Positions 36,116-49,496 of a DNA stretch of 64,000 nucleotides are shown piece by piece. The stretch spans positions 84,713,501 through 84,777,500 of the forward strand of contig JAZBRS010000057.1 in NCBI GenBank assembly GCA_037176725.1. The letters are read 5' to 3'. Positions within the stretch are counted from its first letter, which is position 1. Each line of letters starts with the position of its first letter. The translations under genes were made by a program, and so were the position numbers. Below the pieces are notes generated by a model. It was not told the DNA's origin. It was given only the letters and a program-made list of their open reading frames with translations, and did no database searches. The DNA comes from Posidonia oceanica. Lineage: Eukaryota; Streptophyta; Magnoliopsida; Alismatales; Posidoniaceae.

Positions 36116-37500
36116 TCATGCTGGCCCAAGACGGCGCCCATGGAATGCTGGGTGGTAGAGAAGCAGAGGTCTCCTAGGCATGGGAGGGACCAACACAGGA
36201 GGCCTGGTCTGAAGCTGCTTAATCTTGTCTAAGGCGCCTTGGCACTCTTCGCTCCAGCTGATTTGTGCATTCTTCTTTAGGAGCTTGAAGATCAGTTCGC
36301 ATATAGGCGTGAGCTGCGCAATGAACTGACTAATATACTGTAGGCGTCCGAGCAGGCCTCGGACTTCTTTCTCTGTCCTGGGGGGTGGCATATCCACGAT
36401 GGCTTTTGCTTTCATTGGGTCCACTTCAATCCCCCTCTGGCTAACAATGTAGCCTAGGAGTTTGCCAGAAGATACCCCAAATATGCATTTGCTGGGGTTA
36501 AGGCGCAACTTGTACTTTCGCAAGCGGTCAAAGAGCTTCCTTAAGCAGGCAAGATGATCCTCTGGCTCTTTGGTCTTGGCAATCATATCGTCCACGTATA
36601 CCTCAACTTCCTAATGCATGAAGTCGTGGAAAAGTGCAGTCATGGCCCTCTGATAGGTTGCACCGGCATTTTTCAGCCCAAATGGCATAACTTGATAGCA
36701 GAAGACACCCTAAGGGGTGATGAATGATGTTTTCTCCATATCCTCTTCTGCCATTCTGATTTGATTATAGCTAGAGAAGCCGTCCATAAAAGAGAGCATC
36801 TCGTGCCCTGCAGTGTTATCTACCAGGATGTCAATGTGCGGTAGTGGAAAATCATCCTTGGGACTTGCCTTGTTCAGGTCCCGATAGTCGATGCACATGT
36901 GGACTCGTCCGTCTTTTTTGGGCACTGGGATGACATTTGCAAGCCACTCAGTGTAAAGGACGACCTTGAGGAAGTTAATGCCATGCTGCTTCATGATCTC
37001 CTCTTTGATCATAAGTAGCCACTGCGGTCGCCATCGCCTTAGCTTCTGCTTTACTGGCCTTGCATCTGGATCTAGGGGCAAGTTGTGCACAACTATTTCA
37101 ATGTCGAGGCCCACCATATCCTCGTAGCTCCAGGCAAAGACATCCGCATACTCCTTCAAGAATGCGATGAATTCTGCTCTAGCCTGGGGCGACAGAAGGG
37201 TGCTGATGCGGACCTCTCTGACTTCTTCTGCTGTGCCAATGCTGACAACCTCTGTCTCTTCTTTGACATGGAGGTTGGGGCCTTCTGGATCGTTGTCGTG
37301 GGGCCGGAACTCAGGTGATGGTTCATCATTCTCATCTTTGCCTGTATCATCCTCTTCTCCATATGCAATAAGTTCTGAGAGGATCTCCTTCTCAAAGGTG
37401 GGATTTGAGATATCGAAGGAGTGCAAGTGCTCCGTTGCTTGGCCCTGGTGACGCTTCAGGATGGTCATGCATACCCGAGTGTTTTTATAACCTCGACGTG
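36116..37500 (-). pseudogene. E5 reverse transcriptase and conserved upstream block
   Basis: RT motifs in order are CIDYRDLNKASPKDDFPLPH, FMDGFSSYNQI, a TAG near 36710 within FITP*GVF (Trp in E6), MPFGLKNAGATYQRAM, another TAG near 36613 before EVEVYVDDMI, and the YVDD box at about 36587-36598. Upstream of RT, 37080-37490 holds the block also seen in E6 (RGYKNTRV..TILKRHQGQA, IAYGEEDDTG, EFIAFLKEYADVFAWSYEDM). E5 keeps the Tyr codon that is TAA in E6. Confidence 0.85.
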
Positions 37501-38446
37501 TGACCTCTGTCCTGGCAAGCTCCTCAGCTGTTTCTGCCTGCTCTGACTCTGCTGATTCTGTTAACTCTACTGCTGCTAACTGTACTGCTGGTGACTGCTG
37601 CGCTGCATATTGTGCCGCAACCGATACATGCTGTACTGCCGCCACTTGCGCATATTGCTCTGCTACTACTGCATGCTGCTCTACTAATATAGGTGCATGT
37701 TGCTCTATATCTACTACATGGGACGCTACTTCTACTACATGGGACTCTACATCTACTACATGGTGCTCTGCATCTACTGCATGGGACGCTACTTCTACTG
37801 CATGGGACTCTGCATGGGGCTCTACATGGGACTCTGCATGGGACTCTGCATGGGGCTTTGCATGGGACTCCGCATGGTGCTCTGCATGGTGCTCTGCATG
37901 GGACTCTCCTCCTTCTGCATGGGGCTCTGCATGGGACTCTGCATGGGACTCTCCTCCTTCTACATGGGGCTCTGCATGGGACTCTACTTGTGGTGCATCC
38001 TGCTCTGCTAATGCTACATTATCTGTATGTGGCATGCACTGCACAAACCATCGAGACCCACCCCCTGGCTACAGGATGATCAGCTCATCTGGTCTGATGG
38101 ATGCCTTGAGCGCTAGATCTTCCTCTAGGACCATTTTAGAGGAATCTGTGGCCACGGCCTTCCCCTTCTTCTGTGCAGTCTCATGCTCTGCCATGTCCTG
38201 CACCAGCGACGCGAGCTGCTCCTAGAATAACTACTCCAAGTCTCTCATAGAGAAATCAATCTAAGCATCAGTAGCCTCTCCTGCCTCCTCATCCGAGAGT
38301 GAGTTGACGTAATAAGCGACTACTGGACTTACGGCCGGCCCTGGCTCGATTGCTGGGCTTTCTGCTGCTTGGGGTATCTGCTTGGCTGCTGCTGGATATG
38401 CTGCCAGGATTACTGCTGGTGCCGACAGGGAGGCACAACCGCTCTT
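37501..38446 (-). pseudogene. E5 linker between protease and RT, with His-rich tetrapeptide repeat
   Basis: Between about 37690 and 37990, in frame with RT, the protein is built of ESHA/EPHA/EHHA-type tetrapeptides with more than twenty His residues, followed by VASHVVD-type repeats. The DNA shows a 12-bp period (tgcatgggactc on the plus strand). E6 has a Ser/Ala/Glu-rich linker here instead. The conserved RPDELIILQ..GGSRWFVQCMPH block lies at about 38030-38105. Stops at 38222-38260 (LE*LF*EQ) fit CAG to TAG. The role is unknown. Confidence 0.7.
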
Positions 38447-40210
38447 CTAAGGGGCCGATGACTGGGCCGCCATGCTTGGGGATGAAACGCCGGTGCCCGT
38501 GGGTGACAGTGGTGGTCTCCCGGTAGCAGCGGCAAGAATCTTCCGCATAGCAAGATCTGCTGAGGCTGACAGCAGTGTGCCTGACTGAGTCGCCCAGCTT
38601 GCTTGTGGCACTGTCAATGATGCGGGCTGAGTCACGCTGTCGCCTAGCCTAGCTGACTGTGCCGCTTGAGAAAGTGATTTCCAAGCTGGTGCGGCTGCGG
38701 CCACAGGCTGACTGCCGGGTAACGTTGGTGGGCATGCTCCTGGCTCTAGTGCTGCAGCTGCAACTGTCGGCAACTTGGGTGATGTTGCAGGAAGAAGGGA
38801 AGCTGTCAGCCCTGTCCTAGGGTTTGCCAATTCTGCTGCTTCATTGGTAGGTGCTAAGCAAACTGACCGGGACGCAGTCGCGCTGAGCTGGTCCTTGCTG
38901 CTGGTTGGGGCTGCCTCAACTATACCAGACTCTTCCTCATCTGAGTAATAGTCCTCGATGCAGACCCATTCTTCTTCTGGCAGCTGAGAACTTGGGCATA
39001 GCGCCTGCTGCGCTGAGGCTTCACTGCTGCCTGATTCCAAGATACCTGCACTGGTGAAGTTAGTGAGGTCCTGCGGGATGGCCATCTTCTGATCCTTGGG
39101 CAGCATGCATTTGTCTTTACTGGACTGCAAATTATATCCAAGGCCTTCAGACTCTCTTCGCTCTGCTGCTTGAACTGGCTCAGTGATTCCCTGGCCATAT
39201 CGCCCGAGCGGCGCTCCTTTGACATAGCCCCACCTGTGATAGACATTTTCGACCATCCGGAAGGGATTGCTGTGAACGGTCAAGGAGTTGACACGTTCAA
39301 GATCAGGTACAAAGCTAACTGGCTCGCACCGATTAACTCGATACAAAGCAGCTGAAAGTTCAGGGTCAAAAGGGATTGCATGCGAAGAGATGGGTGCAAC
39401 CGCCTCGATTCGCTCCTTCTCGAAGTTTTCCACCATTACAACGATGACATCGTCGCCGTGGCGAAACTTGATCATGCGGTGGAGGGTCGAGGGATGACCT
39501 GATGCTTGTGCAGCCAAGGGCGTCCAAACAGGAAATTAAAGTTAGGCTCCAAGTCAACAATGTAGAACTCCACATCGAAAGTGACCTGGCCAATGATCAA
39601 AGGAATAATCAGAATCCCTAGAGCATCATGGTGCGTATTGTCAAAAGCTATCATTCCCTTTATCACCGGAGTGATATCCTCAGCTTTGAATCCAAGCTTG
39701 GTTGCAGTGTGCAACGGATAGACATTAAGGCCTGACCCGTTATCAACCAGCGATAGGGGAATGCGGAAGTTTTTGTATTGCACCGTGACAAACAAGGGTT
39801 GGTTATGATTAGTCCCGGCCGGAGGCAGCTCATTGCTTATGAAAGAGATGATCTGTGGCTCCGCAATAACGCCAACCATGCTCTCCAGGGCTGTAGGCTT
39901 TATGGCTTGGGACACTCAGGTAGCTTGGAACACTCGGAGAAAAGCCTCACGGTGTTCGGAAGAGGAGTGGATAAGGTCCCAAATGGATATATCAGCTTTA
40001 ACCCTCCTAAGCTGGGAAGTGATGTCAGTTTTGTGGTGCGGCTTTCTAGCAGCAGGAGGGGGTGCTCTGGGAGTTGGTTCTACCGAGCTAGGTGCAGGGG
40101 GCTGGCTTAATGCTGGGGGTGCTGTGGGCTGGCTAATAGGCAGGGGTGCTATGGGTTGGCTTGCTGGTGGAGGTGCAGTAGGTGCTGGACGGCTGGGCCT
40201 TACCATCGGT
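38447..40210 (-). pseudogene. E5 protease region
   Basis: In the frame read from 39915, PLSLVDNGSGLNVYPLHTA holds the catalytic Asp at about 39742-39744 (DNGSG). A frame change near 39480-39517 separates FLFGRPWLHKHQV from the C-terminal part (TLHRMIKFRHGDDVIVVM, then NPFRMVENVYHRWGYVKG). The latter ends at 38447. The N-terminal lead (DITSQLRRVKADISIWDLIH) extends to about 40030. A retropepsin of this kind cuts the polyprotein; this copy is broken. Confidence 0.8.
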
Positions 40211-43096
40211 GTTGCGGGCTGGTATACCCTCCCCGATCGCGTGACTTCTGCACACGTTTTCGTGGTGTAGTCATAGGGTAGGCGATGGGGGTCCTAGGTT
40301 AAGTCAATAATCGTAGGGGCCCGTGCTTCGAGCACAAGAGGGGCTACCGGAGGGTTGGTTGGGTAATAGGGCAGGGGGTGCTGGTATTGGTAGGTTGTAG
40401 GAGGCCCTGGCTAGGACCAGGCTAACAGGCTGACTAGGGGCCTACCCAGATGGGAGGCTGGGGTCTGGACCTGAGGTCTGGCTTGAAGGTATACAGGGGC
40501 AGGGGCCTGAGGATGCATGGTAGGGCGAGCAGTGGGGCACCCCGGCCTGGCACCCGGTCGGATCGTATGGACTCCCAACTCAGAGCCAGCAACGGCGGCA
40601 CGATAAAGAGCAAAAAGGAAGGGCTTCGAGACATCATGAATGAGTTCGGAGGGGTCTACCATATACGTAGCAGGCCCGGAGGGAGAGAGAGAGTAGATTC
40701 CCGAGGTCCCTGCGCCCCCCAGATTGGGATGCTTCGGAAGGGGCTAGTGGACAATGCTGGGATGAGGGGGTGCTAATGCTGATGCAGGGGCTAATGCTGA
40801 TGGAGGGACAGAAGATGGTGCCTCGTGCATGTGGATCGAGATCGTTCCCGACTCGATCAGATTCTGGATGGTGTCCCGCAGAGCGAGGCAACTGTTCGTC
40901 GAGTGCCCGGGGGCTCGATGAAAGTCGCAGAAAAGGTGTGCCTTATGCCAATGCGGAAATGGATTTGGCAAAGGGCGTGCCTCAGGAAACCTTAGAAATG
41001 TCGCAACCTTGGGGAGGATGGCGGTTAGTGGCTCCACCAGTGGGGTGAATTGATGCCGTGGCCGCCTTGGCCCCTGGGGTTGCGCTTGCCGAACCGGTGC
41101 GGTAGGGTACACCGGTTGGGTGGTGGTGGTGATTTGTGGTGTGGGAGGTGCTCTAGGTGCTGTGCATAGATTACTTGATGCGGGGGAGGCCGAACCGCCA
41201 GCTGAACAGGCACAGGTGCGGGGTCGACGTAGGCAACAGTAGGCTTTGGTGAGTCCTTCTTCTTGGGCCGGCTGCTGGTACCACTGCTGTTGTTGCTGGT
41301 GTTGCCGCTGGAGTTGTTGCTGTTGCTGCTGCCGGTGGCCTGGTTGGCAAACGCAGAGAGCGCTGGGAAGTAGCCATTCCATAGCTAACTCTCCACACGG
41401 GTGCTAGCCCAGATCAGTGCAGAGAAGGTTGTGACAGGTTGAATGCTGAGCAGAGCCCCGACAGCAGGCTGCGCACCCCCGATCACAATCTCGACGGACT
41501 CTTCATCAGAGGGTCCGTCTCGAACCTGCGAAGCGAGTGCGTGCCAGCGGCCGACATACTCCCCAAACGGTTCGTCGGGGTTCTGCTTTATTGCGACGAG
41601 GTCCGCGCGCTTAGGGACCAGGCCCAAGTTGAAGGAGTATTGTCCCAGGAATGCTTGGCTGAGGTCATTCCATGTCTTAATGCTGGCCATATCAAGTGAG
41701 GTGAATCACTTGAGCGTAGGGCCACTCAGACTTTTCTGGAACAAGCGGATTAGCAACCTCTCGTCAGCCTGGAGCTGAGCAAGATCTCCGCAGTATGCCT
41801 TCAGGTGTGCAATCGGGCAGCCTCTACCATTGTATTTTTCAAATACCGGGATGCGGAACTTCGGGGGGAGTACCGCCTTTGGGAAATAACAGAGGTCCCG
41901 GAACTGGCAAGACTGATGGTCCGTACCCTGCACTTGTTGAAGTGCTTTTTCTAGAATAGTGAGCCTGTTGTCACTGGAGTCTGGAGCTGCTGCCAACTGA
42001 GGTGGTACAGCAGGGGCAGGGGCCAAATACGTCGCATAAGATGCACCAAGGTGCTCCTCTGGGTCAACCATCATCTCGCCTGGTGGAGCGACGGGATGGG
42101 CGGCGTATCCATGCGGATGTGCTGTATGTGCAGGCATGTATGCTGGGGTGGGGTATTGCTGATGTAGGGGGTATGTATAACTAGCATGCTGAGTAGTAGG
42201 TGATGCAGTGTGCTGGAGCGTCAGCTGCTGCACCGGCACGGTGCTGGGCTACAGACCAGTAGGATGCTGCGCTCCGATTAGTCCCACGGACTGACCACCA
42301 GGTGCCAGAGGAGGATGCTGTGCTTGGTGTTGTGCAAATGCAGGAGGCGGAAGCTGGGCCCCCATCGCCTGAGTAGTGAGTAGCTGAGGTGGTGGTCTGG
42401 GTGGGGGAGCAGAAGGGAATGCCTGCGACGCGAGAGCAGGACGCAGCGGAGCCTCGGGAGCAGCAGGAATAAATACGGGGCAGAGAGATAGAGCCATGCC
42501 CTACAGCCTTTGGGCAATCTCCATCAGCTGCTGTTACTACATCTCAGGGGACCCATCAGTAGGTATGCTGAGTTGCAGGACCGGCGGAGGACCAGAATCA
42601 AGCGGCTGGGAGACAGATTGTCCAAGAGGTGGAGGTCCTAGGGCGTAATTCGCCGCAGCAGGATGAGCGTCAAAAGTGACGTTACCTTGAGGAGGGGGAG
42701 TCAGTGGTGCCTCCGGAGCGCAGGCGGCTGTTACCAAGACAGTCTCGGCAACCGGGTCCGGCAGAGTCTGCCACTACCCCACAGAATAAGAAGGCGGGAG
42801 CTACACCAGAGAAGGAGACGCTGGCACAGAGGGAGTCAATGCAGGAGCCGAAGGGACCAAAAGAGGGGCCGCCTCTGGGGCAACAGGGACCTGGGAGTCA
42901 CCAACAAACTGGGCTATCGTTGACCGAGAACAGGTGATCACAGGACTACGAGCAGGAGCAAGGGGGTGAATCCTAGGAGGAGCTATGTTCGCTAAAGCGA
43001 AGTAGCTTGGAAGGGAGGATGATCAGAAGCAGGGGTCGCAGCAGGCGCGTTAGCAAGAGAGGACACTCAAGCTCCAGCTAAGGAACTCGCTGACAT
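40211..43096 (-). pseudogene. E5 gag region
   Basis: A retrotransposon gag core is seen at 41385-41890 (LIRLFQKSLSGPTLK; MASIKTWNDLSQAFLGQYSF; EPFGEYVGRWHALASQVRDG). The zinc-binding motif CDFHRAPGHSTNSC follows at about 40900-40940. The N-terminal third is rich in Pro, Ala and Gln. A frameshift near 41385 and several TAG codons (for example near 42475 and 42530, at Gln positions) break it. The gag start is uncertain; an ATG at 43094-43096 on the minus strand is one candidate but is out of frame with the rest. Gag would form the particle and package RNA. Confidence 0.75.
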
Positions 43097-43766
43097 ATCT
43101 TTGCACGAAGAGTAAACAAAATCAAAGGATTAGAACCCGAAAGTAAAAGCAAATGTGTTAGTGCATGATATGAATGCAGATGTACGCTTTCTAGCATGCT
43201 CTCCCTCACCAATCTAGGGTGTCCTAGTAGGCAGTCTACTTCAGACGCTCAGGGTGTACGGGTCACCGACTCAGGCTAGAAAAAGGCAAGTCCCACGTCT
43301 TAAACCCGGCCCAAAGCTCAGGTGGTGACGTAGTGGTGCGTAGGTGGCCTTGACCCTGCTAGAAGCATGGGTGGTACCCTCTACTAACACCGACGCGACC
43401 CCCTGACAAGGGGGGACAGACCGATCTACTTGCTCCACACCAAAGCGTTGGACGCAAGAGACCGGGACTATCCTTCTCAGATGTGGGCGGACTCAGATGA
43501 GAAGAATGCATGTCCTATATGATGCTTTATGCAAATGCTTCGCGTTTTATCATGCGTATTTTATTAACTCAAGGGGGTGCAGGTGAGTTTGCAGTCTCTA
43601 GTTGCTCCTAGAAATTCTTTTTACTTGCTGTTTTTAGTTAGCCTTGGTGGAAGCAATCGGTCTCTAATTGTCCATAGGCTTAATGCAAAGTGGGAAGAAA
43701 ATTACCAAGATATGGCAAGCAGACAGCACACATCACAGCAAAAGGCATGGACATGGCATGTGTATG
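43097..43766 (-). other. E5 5' leader, cut by E6
   Basis: This untranslated leader aligns with the E6 leader at about 50100-50700. The best-kept part is 43200-43500, which reads on the minus strand GTGTCGGTGTTAG-like words, GGTACCACC, GAGCTTTGGGCCGGG and GAGTCGGTGACCCGTACACC. It ends at 43766, where the E6 LTR begins. The E5 primer site and 5' LTR must lie beyond E6. Confidence 0.7.
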
Positions 43767-45650
43767 TGTTGACACCCCATCTTGGCAGGCTTGGACCATT
43801 TGGAGCCCTCCTGGTGATTGCTGGACTCAAACCTAACTCAAAACCAAACCCTAATCCTCTTCTTTACCCTCCAAAATCAGCCCAACTTGACCCAAGCCTT
43901 TACCCCTCTTTTCAAGCTCAAAACCTAACCAAAACCCATAAGAAAACCCACCAACACCCACTTAACAAGCTAACCCAAGAACCTAGAAATTTCCAAACCT
44001 AAACCAGTCCCAAAAACCCTAGAGAACTTAGGTGAAACTCCCCTTTTTCTACACCTTGAAACCCCTCCAAAACCTTCTTAGAATCAATCCAAAACTTCAG
44101 GACCAACACCTCAAACCCTAGACTGCCCACTCACCAATTTTCACCTCATTCCAAGACTCTTAAGACCCCCTTTCATCCAAATTATCCTTTTCTCTCTCTG
44201 GGATTATCATTTTCTCTCTCCTCTCTCTCTCCTGATTATCATCTCTCTTTTCATCCCCTTTTTGCCCTTTTTCTGGCCTGGCTGTGGGCCCCCTTTGTAC
44301 TTCTATCCCTTCTCTACCTTATTCCTATTTTTACTTTATTTTTAGCTTTTTTCCTGAAATTTTAAAAATCATTTCTCTCCAACCTATCTCTTTTCCTTTT
44401 ATTTCCCTCTTTTTCCCTTTTCCTCCTTCCTTCTCTTTTCCTTTGCCCTCTTTTGCAAAAATCCATGAAAACCCCTAAAAATCTGTAAAACCCCAAAATA
44501 TAAAAGAAACAAATCAGAACCCTAAGAAAAACAATTAAAAAACATTAAACAAGCAATTAAAAACCTAAACTTAACTAAATCAAGCTAAAAAGAAAACCAA
44601 GCATGTGAGATAAAAAATGCAAAACAAATCAAAAGAAAACACTGAAAAATCAAGAAAAAACTAAAATGAAATCAGAACCCACCAAAAGTAAAAACCCCTT
44701 CAGAAGAATTAAAAAAACAAACCCTAAAAAGAAGAATTAAAAATCAAACACTAAAACAAGTAATTAAAGAAGCAAAAGACTTAACCTAATAAACATAAGA
44801 AGAACAACATAAAAACTTAATTAAAATGAAAATAAAAAAAAAAACATTAAAAAGGACTTAAAAATACTCCATCAGACAAGAGAAACCCAATTAAAAACTT
44901 CAAGAAAAATTAACAAATAAAAATCAAAGCATAATTTAAAAGACTTAAGAAAGAAAAAACCCTAAGAAGACTAAGGCTTAAAAACCTAAAACCAATCATG
45001 ATTAATACGAAAATAAATCCTAAAAAATCCTAATCAATGTCCTGAGTATCTAACAAGGGAAACACAATTTTTAAAACAATTTAAAACAAGGTTTAACAAA
45101 CATTTAATCAAGTGAAAACCAATTGAAAGCAAAACCAAAACCCTAAAACCCTAATCAAGCCCAAAACACATTAATCAACCCAAAATGGCCATTAAAAAAT
45201 TTAATTAAAACCCTAATTTACATCACAACCTTTCTAGTATTTTTATTTATTTTTAGTTCATTTTTACTAATTTTATTTCCCCATTCTACCCTCTCTTCTT
45301 TCTTACTTCTCTTTTTCTTTCTTTCCTTTCCTTACTGGGCCCAATCCAGCCCGTTTTCCTTTTTTTCTTTTATTTCTTTTTTCTTTCGGCCCACGGTCTG
45401 ACCCAACGCTCCTTCTTCTTCCTCGCGCGTCCACCGGCTTTCTCCCGTGAGCTGCTGCAGTGCTCCCTCCACCATTTGAATTTCAAGCCTCCATCAGATC
45501 AGCAACAGCAGCTCACCGCTCCTCTCTTCTCTCAGCACCAATTCCGGGAGGCATTCAATGCCCGTCGTCTCGCCGGCACCCATCTCCTCAGCTGCAGTGG
45601 CCGCCGCTGATTTCAAAATTCCCAGCGCGTGCACCGGCAGCTCCTCCTGA

Positions 45651-45656
45651 TATAAG
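45651..45656 (+). promoter_or_regulatory. Candidate TATA box of the E6 LTR
   Basis: TATAAG follows a GC-rich stretch and is followed by pyrimidine-rich sequence, as in plant promoters. It would place the RNA start near 45680, leaving a long R-U5 of about 3.9 kb. Confidence 0.4.
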
Positions 45657-48600
45657 CCTCTAGTCCTCTCCTCCTTCCTTCGGCTTTGGACAATCCAGAG
45701 AGAGAGCGAGCGATCAGAAAACCCTGAGAGAGCAATCCCAAACCAGAATTTAGAGCCTTCTCCCCACCTATGCGACCTCCTCTTTCTCCTCTTCATCTTC
45801 CAATTCCAGAGAGAAGAGAGAGCAGAAGAGAGAGCCTGAGAGAGTCTTCAGCATCCTGGAGAGAGCCTCCAATTCTCCAGCCTCCCTTCAGCAATTCCCT
45901 CCCCTTCCTCTGCTAAAATCCGCAGCAAACCTCCCTCTTCCCTTTCCAGCAAGCCAGACCCACCTCAAGCCACCACACTCCTCCCAGTTGCTTCCCCAAT
46001 CTCACCCAACTACCAACCTTCATCTCCCGCCATCCCATTGCCTTTTCACCACCTAAAACCACCCCAGAAATCCACCTGAAACTCCACCTGCAACCCAACA
46101 CCGATCCTCCCACAATTCCCTCCACCACAGCTCGCTGCCTCCCACCAAACTCCACCCGGATAATCACCAGACATCCACCTTCCCAAAGCACCTGACCTTC
46201 AGCCCTCTCCCTCACCACAGACCAAGAATTCCACAACAAACACCTAAGCCTCCTTCTGACCAGAAACCGACCCAACCTGCAAACTCCCTCCATACTCTCC
46301 AGAAACCCAATCCAGCAATCCAGAATCGCTCCCTGGACCTCCAGCTACCTCCCGGAGGGTTCCATCCAACCAGACGAGCAGCAACACTCTCCCCCCACCT
46401 CCAGTCACTTTGCTGAACCCACAAAGCGCCGAATCGCTGCCCGAGCTTCGAAGCTCGCGTCTGGACGTCTGGGAAGCACCGAAAGCTTGCTCTGAGCCAG
46501 CCCCAACCTCCGCGAGCGCCCGACAGTCGCCGCTGCAACCGTACGAACTTCGCCGGCCAGCCCCGATACTGCTGAGGTCGGGAGCACGTTCCAGACGCGG
46601 AGCCAGGTATTTCTTCACGCCCTCAGCTCCCTCTTCTCCCCCTGTTGCTTCTCAGCCCCTTAGAAGTAGGTTTCTGGCCCTCCTGCTCCGTTCCTGTTCG
46701 CCGCTCTGGTCGTCTTCTCCGGCGTAGACCTCCGGCCTTCACGTCGCTCCGGCCAGCGAAATGGATCTCCAGCGATCGTCTGAGCTCCGCGTGAACCTCA
46801 GGAGCACTCTCCGGCCCTCAGAACGCAGCGTCGCTGCGTCGATCGGCCGGACAAAGCTTCTGAAGCTCTGCAGACCTCCGGCGACCGCTCCAGCTCGTTC
46901 CAGTCTGCGTCGACCTCCGCCGAGCACCGTCCGACCTCCTTCAGGACCAGGAGCAGCTCCCCCGCCGGTCTGCACATCCCCAGGCCCCCTGTGCCGGCGT
47001 TCATGGACGCTGGCAACTTGCTGCTACAGTGTCCATGGACGCCGGCGATTCACTGTGCTTTTATTTTTTGCATTAGCTTAGTTTTTTGGTAAATATTGCA
47101 TATCTGGTCTTAGTTTTTGTCATTTTGCATTCCAGTCCTTTATTTGATTTAATCTGCTATCTTTTTTATTTAAAACCATGCTAAATTGCTGCTTTTATCT
47201 CTGCTTTTCAGTATTTTCTTTCCAGTCCTTTTACTGTGCTGTGCTGTTGTAATTTTTTGCATTTTAGCCCCTCTGTTTTTTATTTTTGCATATAGGTCCT
47301 GCCCTAAATCAGTTCATTTAATTACATGCATTTTACCATATGAAATTGCATTCTGCATCCCTGCATGTTTTCGATTTTGCATATAGGTCCATGCACTGTA
47401 GAAACTTAGGTTTTATTTTTTTATTTTTGCTTGTTGCATTGCATTTTCTTCCCTCTGTTTTCTGACATTTGCATTTAGGTCCATTTTAAATAGACAGTAA
47501 CCATTTGCATGCATTTCTGCTTATTGCATTGCATTTTGGCCCCTGTTTTTTCCAAAAATTGCACATCAGTCCTTTATCAGTGTTTTCAGAGCATGTTTAC
47601 CATACAAAATTGCATATTTGACCCCTGCATGATTCAAAAATCACACATAGGTCCTTGCATCTTTTAAAAACCATGTAAAAAGACTGTTTTGCCCCTAAAG
47701 TTGCATCTTAGCTCCTATGCTCACAAAATTGCATGTAGACCCTCCACTTGCATTCCCAGATTCCCCAGAACCCTGTTTTCTAGAAAATTTGCACTTTAGA
47801 CCCCAGTTTTTTCCAAAATTGCACTCTGATTTCTTTTTGTTTTCAAAACTTCTTCCAATGCATACCCTCTTTTCAAATTAGCTTTCTGAACTCAGTCTTT
47901 TGCAAAATAACCCTTTGCCCTCTCCTGTTTTCAAAACCCTCCTCTGTGGACCCCGTCTTTTGTGAAAATTTGCATTTTAGCCCCTTTTCTTTTTCAAAAA
48001 TGCTTTTGAACTCCTGTCTTTTCCAAGCTTGTTCCCCTTGTTTCTTTTTGCTTGTGCATGCATTCTGTATTCATTTAGCCTTGCATTTTAGCATCCTTTT
48101 GTACACACTAAGCACTTTTAGCTCCCCTTCACTTGGGAGGACCTTTTACACACCCCTAGGACCTCCTGAACACCTAGATCTGTTCTTCTCCCCTGTTCTG
48201 GCCCTTCTGCCTTGATGCTGCAATATCTTCCGATCCGGCCGTTGGATCTTCTCAAGTAAGCTGCCCAGGCGACCGCAGCGAAGTGCTCTTCAGCATGGAC
48301 CAAGCAGATCTCAGATCAGGCTCCCGGATTTCCAGGTATGTCCTCCTGAACCCCTGCGTTGCATTCATTTGCATGCCATTTGCATAGTTTTCCTCTTTTT
48401 CGATTTCTGTTTCTTTGGGCATGTAGAATAGGGCCTCCTCTTTCTGCTTGGCAACTCAGATCCCCATTTCGCGTTTCCCCATGTGTTTTGTGTTGTGTTT
48501 TCCTTTAGGTTCACCACTTAATGCGACTTTCTTCCCCCTTTTCCACGAGACGATCGCATCGCGAGCTTTGGGCAGCGTGCGAGACACACTGTGGAGCGGT

Positions 48601-49253
48601 TTAGTGGGAAACGGTCGTAAAGAGGTGGTAATCCCTCCGTTTGCTCACTCTCCCCTCTATAGGTCTTCACACCTACCCTGGGTGGTCCTAAACAACGTCT
48701 GTTCTTACACACACATTGTTTTGCTCCTCTTTGGCATCTTCTGATCTCTTCTTTGCATTTAGCATCCGCATAGCTATCCCGGGGTTTTACTTCGCTGTTT
48801 TCGGCACTGTTTCGCGTGCCCGCTCTTGTTTTGGCACCGTTTCGCGTGCCTGCTTTGTTTTTGCACCGATTTGCGTGCCGCCTTGCTTTCTCGCCCGTTT
48901 TGCGTGCCGATCTTGTCTTTTTGCACCGTTTTGCGCACTTTCTTGTTTTTCGCCTCGTTTTGCGTGTTTTACGCCGTTTTCTCTTGCATGTCGATCGCAT
49001 TGCATGGTTTTGCCGCTGTATTGCTTTTTCGCTTGCATTTGCATATAGGGCTGTGATGCTTACTGTCTGGAGTTCTCACGAGCCAGGTTTCGCCCGGTTC
49101 GGAACACAGACAGCGTAGCTGAGCACTTAGACAGCACGTTTACTTCCTTGCCCTGCATTTCTCCACTTAGAGCACACCTTGAGCATTCATTTAGGCATTC
49201 ATAGGCACATAGGCATTCAATCCTGCATTCCCTGCGTATGCGAGCATAAGCCT

Positions 49254-49325
49254 AGAAAGACCGATTCTCGGGCGTGTCGGGGGTGCCTAACACCTTCCCC
49301 GCATGTAACAGGAGTCCTTGCCCTG
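49254..49325 (+). promoter_or_regulatory. Conserved LTR block (E6)
   Basis: This is the plus-strand version of the block at 14241-14310: gaccgattctcgggcg, then GGGTGCCTAACACCTTCC and AACAGGAGTCCTTGCCCT. Confidence 0.55.
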
Positions 49326-49496
49326 TCTTTTGGCCCGTAATGACCATACTACCCTTATCCTAGGCTAGAGTCATCTCATTTGCATGTATTTGCATTTGTT
49401 TCCTTTGCATTGCTTTGCTTTGCATTTCTTGCTCGGTTTTGCATGTTAATTCACGCATTTCCCCCGGTTTTCCTTGTCTCCCGTTAATGGACATGG

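Noticed and set aside
37500..38225. Plus-strand frame rich in Ser, Thr, Trp and Asp (WDSTSTTW-type) and two more overlapping ones
   Set aside because: It is the antisense of the E5 linker with a 12-bp repeat; the minus strand holds the conserved gag-pol frame.
45494..46975. GC-rich frames on both strands in the E6 LTR
   Set aside because: They lie inside an LTR, overlap each other, and have no domain.
48518..49000. Lys/Arg-rich minus-strand frame
   Set aside because: It comes from a repeated gcaccgttttgcgtgcc tract in the E6 LTR.
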